Shown: positions 9,606 through 21,519 of the stretch, piece after piece
Position numbering within the stretch: the first letter of the stretch is position 1
How the letters are laid out: the number at the start of each line of letters is the position of its first letter
Assembly: GCF_014199325.1 (NCBI RefSeq)
Contig: NZ_JACIJJ010000004.1
Coordinates: 248,001 to 312,000, forward strand
From: Sphingomonas yantingensis
GTDB taxonomy: Bacteria > Pseudomonadota > Alphaproteobacteria > Sphingomonadales > Sphingomonadaceae
Direction: 5' to 3'
DNA: 64,000 bases
The notes under the pieces: model-generated
Told to the model about the DNA's origin: nothing
What the model saw: the letters and a program-made list of their open reading frames with translations, nothing else
The model's database searches: none
Position numbers and translations under genes: made by a program

Positions 9606-11678
9606 ATGCCCGATCTTTCCCGCCTCATCACCCCGCGATCGGTCGTGATCGTGGGAGCCTCGCCGACGCCCGGCGCACTCGGCAATTCGGTACTGCGCAA
9701 CCTGGAGCGGCACGCGTTTGCCGGCGATATCCACCTCGTCAATCCGAAGCGGGCGGAGATCGACGGGCGGCCCTGCTTCGCCTCGATCGCCGACCTGCCC
9801 GACGGCGTCGATGCGGCGGTGCTGGCGATCCCGGGGCCGGCGGTGCTCGACGCGGTCCGCGCGCTCGCGGCCAGGCGCGTCGGCGCAGCGGTGATCTTTG
9901 CCGCGGGCTTCGCCGAGGGCGGCGAGGCGGGGCTTGCCGCGCAGCATGAGGTCGCGCGGATCGCCGCCGAGCATGGCATGGTGGTCGAAGGGCCGAACTG
10001 CCTCGGCCTCGTCAATTTCGTCGACGGCGTGCCGCTGACCTTTGTCGAGACGCCGCCGCATCCCTGTCCCGGCGAGGGGATCGGGATCGTGTCGCAATCG
10101 GGGGCGATGGCGGTCGTGCTCGGCACCACGCTGATGAGCAAGGCGCTGCCGCTCACCGTGTCGATTTCGACCGGCAACGAGGCGGCCTCGGGCGTCGAGG
10201 ATTATGTCGAGCATCTGCTCGGCGATCCGCACACGCGCGTCATTGCGATGATCGTCGAGCAGTTCCGCGCGCCGGCCCGCTTCCTCGCGCTGGCCGAACG
10301 GGCGCGCGAGGCGGGCAAGCGGATCGTGCTTCTTCATCCCGGCACGTCGAGGGCCGCGCGCGAGTCGGCGGCGACGCATACCGGCGCGATGGCGGGCGAC
10401 TACGCCCTAATGGGCGCCAAGGTGGGGGCCGCGGGCGTCATCCTGGTGCCGGGGCTGGAGGAACTGGGCGACGTCGTCGACCTTGCCTATCGCTGTCCGG
10501 CGATGCCCGCCGCGGGGGTGGCGGTGCTGACCGAATCCGGGGCGTTCAAGGCACTGACGCTCGACCTTGCCGAAACGCTGGCGCTGCCGCTGCCGCCGCC
10601 CGGTGCGGCGACGCGCGAGGCGCTGGCGGCGGCGGTACCCGCGTTCATCCCGGTGTCGAACCCGATGGACCTGACCGCGCAGGCGCTGGTCGATCCCGAC
10701 CTCTATCGCCGCACGCTGGCGCCGCTGCTCGCCGACGATGCCTATGGCGCGGTGGTGCTGGGGATCATCCAGACCGATCGGACGACCGCGACGCTGAAGC
10801 TGCCGCCGATCCTCGACGCGATCGCCGCGCTGAAGCCGGCCAAGCCAGTACTCTTTGCCGGGCTGGACGAGGGCGCGGATGTTCCCGCCGACTATGTGGC
10901 GGCGTTGCGGGAGGCGGGGGTGCCCTATTTTCCCGCACCCTATCGGGCGTTCCGCGCGCTGGCGGCGCTACGGACGGAAACGCCGGTGCGGGCGAATGCG
11001 GCCCCGATCCCGGTGACGCTGGCGCATCGCGGCACGCTCCCCGAATATCTCGCCAAGCAGGCGCTGGCCCCGGCGGGCATACCGTTTCCCCGCGGCGTGT
11101 TCGCGGCCACCGCCGACGCCGCGGTCGAGGCGGCCGCGTCGCTGGGCGGCGCCGTGGCGATGAAGGCGCAGGCGAGCGCCCTCAGTCACAAGAGCGATGC
11201 GGGCGGCGTCGCGCTGAACCTTCGCGGCGAGGCTGCGGTCCGCGCCGCATGGCACGCGATGCACGACGCGGTCGCGGCGCACGCGCCCGGCATCGTGCTC
11301 GATGGCGTGCTGATCGAGGCGATGGGCGAACGCAGCGTCGAACTGATCGTCGGTGCGCGAAGCGATCCCGAATGGGGCGCGGTGATCCTCGTCGGCTTCG
11401 GCGGGGTGCAGGCGGAGATCCTGAAGGATGTGCGGCTGATCGTGCCGGGCTTGTCGCGCGCCGCGATAGTCGGTGAGATCATGAAGCTCAAATCCGCGCC
11501 GCTGCTGGCCGGGTGGCGCGGCAGCCTGCCGCTCGACGTCGGTGCGGTGGCCGACCTGGTGCTGGCGCTGGAGGGCGTGCTGGCCGGGACGCCCGCGATC
11601 CGGGAAATCGACCTCAATCCGGTCGTCGTCTATCCCGAGGGTTGCGTGGCGCTCGACGCGCTGATCCTCGCCGACTGA
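9606..11678 (+). CDS. ferA: Feruloyl-CoA synthetase, NDP-forming acyl-CoA synthetase type
   Basis: This 690-aa ligase activates a hydroxycinnamic acid to its CoA thioester. It is not an AMP-forming ligase. It has an N-terminal CoA-binding Rossmann domain (VVIVGASPTPGALGNSV), a succinyl-CoA-ligase-like middle with the phospho-His258 in ATHTGAMAG, and a C-terminal ATP-grasp domain (about residues 470-690, AMKAQASALSHKSDAGGV). This is the architecture known for FerA of Sphingobium SYK-6. It is the last gene of the operon, 56 bases after ferB. The substrate is inferred from the operon partner. Confidence 0.88.
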   Translation: MPDLSRLITPRSVVIVGASPTPGALGNSVLRNLERHAFAGDIHLVNPKRAEIDGRPCFASIADLPDGVDAAVLAIPGPAVLDAVRALAARRVGAAVIFAAGFAEGGEAGLAAQHEVARIAAEHGMVVEGPNCLGLVNFVDGVPLTFVETPPHPCPGEGIGIVSQSGAMAVVLGTTLMSKALPLTVSISTGNEAASGVEDYVEHLLGDPHTRVIAMIVEQFRAPARFLALAERAREAGKRIVLLHPGTSRAARESAATHTGAMAGDYALMGAKVGAAGVILVPGLEELGDVVDLAYRCPAMPAAGVAVLTESGAFKALTLDLAETLALPLPPPGAATREALAAAVPAFIPVSNPMDLTAQALVDPDLYRRTLAPLLADDAYGAVVLGIIQTDRTTATLKLPPILDAIAALKPAKPVLFAGLDEGADVPADYVAALREAGVPYFPAPYRAFRALAALRTETPVRANAAPIPVTLAHRGTLPEYLAKQALAPAGIPFPRGVFAATADAAVEAAASLGGAVAMKAQASALSHKSDAGGVALNLRGEAAVRAAWHAMHDAVAAHAPGIVLDGVLIEAMGERSVELIVGARSDPEWGAVILVGFGGVQAEILKDVRLIVPGLSRAAIVGEIMKLKSAPLLAGWRGSLPLDVGAVADLVLALEGVLAGTPAIREIDLNPVVVYPEGCVALDALILAD

Positions 11679-11864
11679 GCCGCGTCGGGAAGGGCCATCC
11701 GAGAGGGGGCAACCCCGGCACAGGATTTTAAGCACGGCTCGCCCCCTGAAACGGTGCGCGCGGCGGTGTCAGAACCGGCGTAGCACTCGCTGATGCCGGA
11801 AAGTCGCCAAAAGACCTGCTCTAGCGCGTCGGAGCCGCGTGCCGGGGCACGCGGTTGCCGACAC

Positions 11865-14080
11865 TTAGAAGGCGACCCTGACCCGCACGCGATATTCGCG
11901 CGGCGCGCCGTAGAATTCGTTCGAATTGAACTGGCCGCTGACATAGTCCTTGTTCGTCAGGTTGGTGCCATAGGCCGTCACCTGCCGGTCGCCCATGTCG
12001 AGCGTGACGAGCGCCGACAAGAGCCCGCGCCCGTCGACCCGGTCGCTGAGCGGCGAATAGCCGAGATAGGTGAATTGCGGCCCGACATAGGCATAGGTGA
12101 CCCGCGGGGTCAGCGCCGCCGACCGGGATGCGGTAATCCGCGCCGAGATTGTACGTCCATTTGGGCGCGTACAGGTTCGGCCCGTCGCCCGATACCTGGA
12201 TGAAGGGATTGTAGTCGAAGCAGAGCGGCGGGTTCGACGGCGTGCCCGAACCGCATTGCGGCCCCAGCGTGCCGGCGGGCAGGTTGCGCGTATTGACGAA
12301 GGTGACGTTCGCCAGATTGGAATCGACATAGGCGACGTCGGCGTCGAAGCCGAAGCCGCGCACCCGCGCCTGCACCTGCCCCTCGAACCCCTTGATCGTC
12401 ACGTCGGCGATGTTCTCCACCCCCGAAAAGCCCGTGCTGGGTTCGACGACGTTGAACTGGAAGCCCTTGTACTTGTTGTAGAAGGCCGAGAGCTGCGTGC
12501 GTACCCGCTCGCCGAAGAAGCTCGATTTCCAGCCCGCTTCGTAGCTCATCACCGTTTCGGGATCGAACGTCGAGGTCGTCGAATTGAAGCCACCGGGTTT
12601 ATAGCCGCGCGCGACTAGGGCGTAGAGCAGGTTGTCGGCATCGACCTTCCAGTTGAGCGCGACCTTGCCCGTGACGCGTGCGTCGTCGTTGTCGCCCGAC
12701 AGGTCGGCGACGGGCAGGCCGTCGGCGGGGAAGCCCGGAACGCCGCGGCCGATCGTCACGAAGCCGCGGCCCGTCGCCTTGTAGGTCGAATAGCGGCCGC
12801 CGACCTGCACCTCGAACGTATCGGTGAGCTGATAACTGCCCTGGGCGAACAGGCCCGTCGTGGTGCGCTGGTTGACCGGGGTGATGTCGGTCGGAAAACC
12901 GCCCTCGCTTTGCAGGATGCGGACGCGAATGTCGTTGCGCTGGAAATAGCCGCCCAGGATCCAGTCGAACGGCCCGTCAGTGGGCGAGATGATGTTGATT
13001 TCCTGGCTATACTGCTTCTCGCCCGCGAAATAGTCCTGCGAGATCTCAGCGCCGACGGCGGCCGGTGCCTGCGACCCGTCGACGTCGAATAGGTTCTTGA
13101 TCCGCTTGTTCTGATACCCCGTCAGCGAGCCCAGCGTGATGCCGTTCGCCAGCTCCTGCCGCAGCTCCAGCCCCGCCTGGAAGCCGAGGTCGCGATTGCC
13201 CGTCGGCGTGTCGAAGCTGAGCGTACGAATGTCGCCCACGCGATAGGCGGCGAAGTGCGTGCCGGGGATCGGGCGATAGGGATAGCCCCCGGTATCGCGG
13301 TTGTTGAGGCTGATCTTCGCCGTTGCCGAGAAGCTGCCCGGCTGCCACAGCACAGTGACGCGGCCGCCCTTTTCATCCAGTCGGCAGTCGGCCTGCGGCG
13401 TTGGCGAAGGGGCCGATGTCGCGATAATAGCTGTCGTGGCGGCGATAGAAGCCGGCGACGCGCACGCCCAGCGTCGCGCTGATTGGCAGGTTGAGCGCCC
13501 CCTCCGCCGTCACGGCGTTGTAGTTGCCGTAGCCGACCTCGCCATAGCCGCCGATACCGCCGTCGAGGTCGGGGCCCTTGGAATTGACGAAGATTGCGCC
13601 CCCGGTCGAGTTCGATCCGACCAGCGTCCCCTGCGGCCCGCGCAGCACCTCGACGCTCGCCAAGTCGTAGAAGCTGTTCGCCTGCACGATCGGCGGCTGG
13701 AACAGCCCGTCGACATAGGTGGCGACGCCCGCGGTCACGTTGGGGCTGTCGCTCGCCAGGCCGATGCCGCGGATGTTGACGTTCTGGATGATGCCGCCGT
13801 TGGTGACCGACAGGGCAGGGGTCGCGGTCTGGAGGTCGGCGAGATTGGTGACCGCGTTCTTGGTCAGCGCGTCGGCATCGAGCGCGGTCGCAGACAACGG
13901 CGCGGTCTGGAGCCGCTCGGTCCGGCGCTGAGCGGTGACGACGATATCCTGAAGCTGGTCGTCGCCCGCCGCCGCCGCCGCCTCGGCGGGCGGGGACGTT
14001 TCCTGCGCCTGCGCGAGGGCCGGGGCGGCAGCGGTGCCGAGCAGCAGGGCGGTCGCCGCCGCCTTCGTGCGAATGTTCAT
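11865..14080 (-). pseudogene. TonB-dependent receptor, disrupted by two frameshifts
   Basis: An outer-membrane receptor of about 735 residues if repaired. The ATG at 14080 starts a signal peptide ending near ALAQAQE, followed by QDIVVTAQRRTERLQ and the plug motif VEVLRGPQGTLVGSNSTGG. The first frame ends at 13373, but the barrel continues from near 13380-13395 in another frame as DEKGGRVTVLWQPGSF. A second break near 12105-12115 separates YRIPVGG from LTPRVTYAYVG, and the barrel then ends correctly in VRVRVAF. It reads away from the chimeric regulator/hydrolase gene at 14127-16307, with which it probably formed an uptake locus. The substrate is unknown. Confidence 0.85.
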
Positions 14081-14126
14081 CGGTTCTCTCCCCAATTTTC
14101 TGATTATCGTTGGGCGGCTTGGTCGA

Positions 14127-16307
14127 TCAGCGCGGGCTCCAGGCAGATGCCGCGGCGAGGAAGGCGCTCGTCTCCTCGGTGGCGGTGTCGCCGTCCGAGA
14201 GGAAATAGCTGAGCTTGACCACCACGGTGCGCGTCGCGGGATCGACGAAGACATATTGGCCCTGAAGCCCGATCGCGGAGAAGGCGGGCGTGCGGGGCAT
14301 CGTCCACCACTGCATCCCGTAGCCGCCGGTCGCATCCTCCGCCGCGGCCGGGGCGCTCGCCATCTCCACCCATTTCGCAGAGACGACGCGGCGGCCATCG
14401 GCGACGCCGCCGTCGAGGATCATCTGGCCGAAGCGCGCCCAGTCGCGCAGCGTCGCGTTGAACCCCGCGCCGCTGAACTCGCGGCCTACGCCCGGGGCGC
14501 CGTCCATGATGTAGAAGCCGTCCGCCTCCGTCCCCAGCGGCTCCCACAGCTTGCGCGCGGTGTAGGCCGCGACGCTGCCGCCCGACACGCGCTCGATCAG
14601 CCAGCCGAGCACGGCGGTGTCGATCGTCTTGTAGGCGAAGACCGCGCCCGGCTTGTGCGCGCGTTTGACGGTGCGTGCGACGTCGGCGAACCGGGCGACA
14701 TTCTTGACCGGCGCGTTAATGTGATTGGTCGCCGCGATGCCCGGATTGGCGAAGTCGTAGCGTTCCTCTTAATCGACGCCAGAGCGCATCTGAAGGATCT
14801 GGCGGATCGTCGTGCCGTCATAGCCGCCACCGCGAAGCTCGGGCAGGTAGCGTGTGATCGGATCGTCGAGCGAGGCGATCAGCTTGTCCTCGACCGCGGC
14901 ACCGACCAGCGTCGAGGTCACCGACTTGGTCATCGACCAGCCCATGAACCGCGTCCGCTCGTGCGTGTTGTTGCGATAGATCTCGCTGACGATGCGCCCG
15001 TCCTTCATGACGAGCAGGGCATTGGTGTAAGTGCGTTCCAGAAACGCGTCCGCGCGATAAGTCGTGCCCTTGAACGCGTAGCTGAAGTCGAGCGCATGGT
15101 CGGCGCGCGGCAGCGCCCACACAGGCCCGCTGTGCGCCACGGTGCGCGTCGTGAACAGCGTGTCCATGCTGCGAAAGGTCAGCGTGTTGATGTCGCGGTC
15201 GAGCATGTGCCAGCGCGCGAGCTGCACGCGTGCCGTCCCGGTCGCGATGCCGCGGGCCTGCGCATATTCGGTGATCGACGCCCCGCCCGACAGAGCGGAG
15301 GCCAGCCGTGCCTCCGCCGGGGACAGGTCGAACAGCGCGGCGATGTCATCGGTCTCGAACCGCGTCCTGCTGTCGGGCAGCGACAGCATGATCGACAGCG
15401 GCGCGGTTTCGCAGTCGGCGGGGGAGGTGCCCATGGTGTCGCGGGTCGGCGCGATGCGCAGGTGCAGCCGGGCGCCGTCGTCGCCCGTCAGCACGACGCG
15501 TCCCACGCGGACCGCGCCGCCGGCGACCGCGCCCGCGGCATCGCGTAGCCGCTGCGCATGATGCGCGCGCGGACAGCACAGCTTGCCACGGGTCCGGGCG
15601 ACGAGCATGGTGCCGGCCAGCACGTCGATCGCGGCGGCATTGCACCAGTCGATCGTCAGGTCGGCCCCGCACAGCAGCAGCGCCGCCTGCACATGGCTCG
15701 ACGCCGCCTCCAGCGTCGCCGCCCGCGCCTGGAGCGCGCCGAGCTGCGCGCTCAGCCGCACCGCCTGTTGCAGATGCGGGAGCAGCCGCGTCAGGTCGCG
15801 CTCCTCTTCCTCGGTCAGGTCGCGCATGTCGCCGGGGTGGCGGTGCAGGATCAGGCTGAACGTCCGGTCGCCGCCGATCGGAAACGACGCCCACAGCCCG
15901 ATGCCCAGGCCAGCCCGGTCCATCCGCCCGCGCAGGTCGCCGATCAGGTCGGAGCGCGCGCCGAAGCTTCGCTGGTCGCTCGAAATCTCGATATCGGGGA
16001 CATAGCCGAGCGGCAGTTGAAAGCGCGGGCTGTCGGGCCGGTTGAGGCACCGGTCATGACGTTCGGCATCGCTCGTTGATTGCGTGTCGCGCGCCGTCCA
16101 CGCCTCCCAACTGGCAGGCGGCGCCTCCTGGATGATCTGGACGACCGCGCTGCGCACCGATAGCAGCCTGCAAAGCTGGTCGAGCATCGGCGTCCAGCGC
16201 GCGTCGCATTGCGCCGCGGCATAGAGGTCGAGCAGGATGCGATCGTCGAACAGATGCTTCGCTTCGATGGCCGGTCTGGTTCCAGGATACCGGGTGCGCC
16301 CGTGCAT
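14127..16307 (-). pseudogene. Chimera of LuxR-type regulator and class C beta-lactamase-like hydrolase, with internal stop
   Basis: Residues 1 to about 370 resemble sphingomonad LuxR-type regulators, ending in the start of the HTH (LFDLSPAEARLASAL to GIATGTARVQLA). The last part of that domain is missing. Near 15205-15220 the frame runs straight into a serine hydrolase of the beta-lactamase/PBP4* type that lacks its own signal peptide. It retains SMTK (the S-x-x-K nucleophile) in FMGWSMTKSVTS. TAA at 14769-14771 stops translation after MRSGVD. The hydrolase resumes in the same frame (EERYDFANPG) and runs to 14127. An internal deletion fusing two adjacent genes, plus a Tyr-to-stop change, is the simplest reading. 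It probably yields no working enzyme. Confidence 0.75.
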
Positions 16308-16958
16308 CGCAACGGACGGGGCGCGGGCGTTCGACGGTCACGCGCCCGTCCGCCCCTACCGCCATTTGCAGAGAGGCGCGCGCCGGGCGCATGAGCCTCA
16401 CTAAGGCGGGCCCGATCCACTGCCGGTGCTGTCAGCGCTGCGATTCCATTTATTGGTCACGAGGTCCAACAACGGATCGAGGGCATCGTCCTGATCAAGT
16501 TGAGCGCAGGCCGCTGTGGGCTCCGAGCGATCCTTCGTCGCAGGGGCGAGCATGCATCGCCGATTTAGGCCAAATGAATGGCAAGTATCCTCTACCCATT
16601 TCTGTTCAGCCGGCGTGAGCGCCGCGGCGAATCGAAAGGATCCGCGTCCAAAGCGGCCTCGATCGAACGGTTCATATCCATGTCGACGTCCTCCTCCAGC
16701 CAGCGTGATTGCTGGCCGAGGCCAACGCTTTGCGAAACCCCGCCGCCAATTCACCACAATATGTCCGCAGCACGCCGTTGCTATTCGACATGCTGCCTGT
16801 ACGGGCGACCGGGGCCATCGGGGCCGCTCTGGGCGCGAAACCGGCTCGATCGGCCATTGACGTAGCCGCTCTGCAAGGGCAAACGGACAGCCTTCAACGA
16901 AGGTTTGCAGGACGCCTCCGTAAAGCGGCAGTGCGGATGTGACCCTAGTCGTTGAAAT
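16308..16958. other. 650-base stretch with no recognisable gene
   Basis: Short open frames exist on both strands but none has a recognisable domain, a convincing ribosome site or the GC-rich third-position pattern of neighbouring genes. The middle part looks less GC-rich than the flanks. It may hold the promoter of the chimeric gene and degraded remnants of former genes. No insertion-sequence ends or direct repeats were seen. Confidence 0.5.
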
Positions 16959-17032
16959 GCGGGTGTAGCTCAATGGTAGAGCAGAAGCTTCCCAAGCTTA
17001 CGACGAGGGTTCGATTCCCTTCACCCGCTCCA
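16959..17032 (+). tRNA. tRNA-Gly (anticodon CCC)
   Basis: A 74-nt cloverleaf with encoded CCA. The acceptor arm GCGGGTG pairs with CACCCGC, the D stem GCTC with GAGC, and the T stem GAGGG with CCCTT around TTCGATT. The anticodon loop TTCCCAA places CCC at 16991-16993. The anticodon stem has one G-A mismatch at its base. It reads glycine GGG codons. It stands alone, between the gene-poor stretch and the glycoside island. Confidence 0.93.
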
Positions 17033-17063
17033 GCCCTATCTTTAGAAACCCATTGCTGAAACA

Positions 17064-17936
17064 TCAGCTGGCCAGAAGCCCGACCTCCATTCTGACGCTG
17101 CCGGCGATCGTGTCGCCGGGTGCGAGGATGCGTAGCGTTTTTGGCTGCTGATTCACCGCATCGGTCTGCTCGCTCATCGGTTCGATGCAGAGGAAGCCGT
17201 GATCGGGCTGCACGAAGACACCGGTGAAGGCGAAGATCGGGTCGGGATGCATCACCAGTTCGATGCCCCGCTCGGGCCAGGCGATTGACAGCGGGCCGTC
17301 GCGGTTGGCGTGGACGGTGTCGACGCTGCAACGCGCGATCGGCCGGTCGGCGAACCACTCGGCCGGGGCATCGAGCAGGGTCAACCGTTGCGGCAGACCG
17401 TCCGGCCGGGTCGCGAACGCGCCGCGATGACGGCCGCGATAGCGGGTGCCGGGTATCAGTGGGAAATAGGGGTGGAGGCCGATCGCGGCGGGCATCGGCC
17501 GGTCCGAATCGCTGCGCAGCGCCAGTTCGATCGTCAGCCCGGTGGGTGACAGGTCGAACGACTGCCAGGCCGTGTAAGCCCATGGCCAGTCGCCGCGCGG
17601 GCGATCGAGGATCAGTCGCAACGACCCCGCATCCAGTCGCTCGACGCGCCAGTCCGACAGCCAGCCGTCGCCATGCAGCGGGTGAGGGTGCGGCTCACCG
17701 GGGAAATTGGGCGACAGGCGAATGCTCTTGCTACCGAACGTGAACCGGCCATGGGCGATCCGGTTGACGAATGGCACCATCGGAAAACAGCCGACGTCGA
17801 GGATCGTCGAACCCGCCATCGGCCGGAAAACCGGCCATCCTCGCCACTCGAACCGCGTGATCGCACCCCCGAGCGAGGGCCGGATCGCCAGGCGATAGTC
17901 GTCGGCGGACAACTCGATATCGTCGTGGCCAGTCAT
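17064..17936 (-). CDS. Aldose 1-epimerase family protein
   Basis: A cytoplasmic galactose mutarotase-like protein of about 290 aa that would interconvert anomers of a free sugar. Seen motifs are RPSLGGAITRFEWRG near the start, PFVNRIAHGRF, and HPHPLHGDGW with the His pair of the active site. AIGLHPYFPL and the FTGVFVQPDHGFLCIEPMS region follow. The ATG at 17936 is preferred to an adjacent GTG. It is divergent from the rhamnosidase gene and shares its 80-base promoter region with the palindrome at 17972. This suggests it prepares released rhamnose or glucose for dehydrogenase-based catabolism. Confidence 0.85.
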   Translation of the reverse strand: MTGHDDIELSADDYRLAIRPSLGGAITRFEWRGWPVFRPMAGSTILDVGCFPMVPFVNRIAHGRFTFGSKSIRLSPNFPGEPHPHPLHGDGWLSDWRVERLDAGSLRLILDRPRGDWPWAYTAWQSFDLSPTGLTIELALRSDSDRPMPAAIGLHPYFPLIPGTRYRGRHRGAFATRPDGLPQRLTLLDAPAEWFADRPIARCSVDTVHANRDGPLSIAWPERGIELVMHPDPIFAFTGVFVQPDHGFLCIEPMSEQTDAVNQQPKTLRILAPGDTIAGSVRMEVGLLAS

Positions 17937-17971
17937 CACGCGAATGACCCTAGCACCGGCCGCCCCGCTAG

Positions 17972-17988
17972 TCTAATCAATGATTAGA
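17972..17988. promoter_or_regulatory. Palindromic operator, copy 1 of 3
   Basis: TCTAATCAATGATTAGA is a perfect 17-bp palindrome (8-bp arms, 1-bp centre). It lies between the divergent epimerase and rhamnosidase genes, 36 bases from the former's ATG and 31 from the latter's. The same motif recurs at 21417-21433 and 26966-26984, each before a gene of the island. A TetR regulator in the island is the likely binder. Confidence 0.85.
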
Positions 17989-18019
17989 TAGCGCCATGAG
18001 CGCCACGGAGAGGATCGCC

Positions 18020-21388
<3,369 letters not shown>

Positions 21389-21416
21389 CGCCGTCTTGAC
21401 CCCAGTGCCGAACCAA

Positions 21417-21433
21417 TCTAATCAGCGATCAGA
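21417..21433. promoter_or_regulatory. Palindromic operator, copy 2 of 3 (imperfect)
   Basis: TCTAATCAGCGATCAGA matches copy 1 with an imperfect right arm (6 of 8 arm positions pair). It lies 86 bases before the ATG of the island TonB receptor. Confidence 0.75.
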
Positions 21434-21519
21434 TCGGTTCGGCGGTCCAAGGCTCCCGGCTCGATCGCCAGGCAAACGACCGTCTCGGACACCGGGCGGC
21501 ACAGGGTGGGGATGCAGAC

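Noticed and set aside
14034..15548. A 504-codon plus-strand frame across the receptor start and the chimeric gene
   Set aside because: Antisense shadow with no recognisable domain.
16401..16973. A 190-codon minus-strand frame in the gene-poor stretch
   Set aside because: It overlaps the tRNA gene and shows no recognisable domain or codon pattern; a weak resemblance to HTH proteins (LDLVTNKW) was too short to use.
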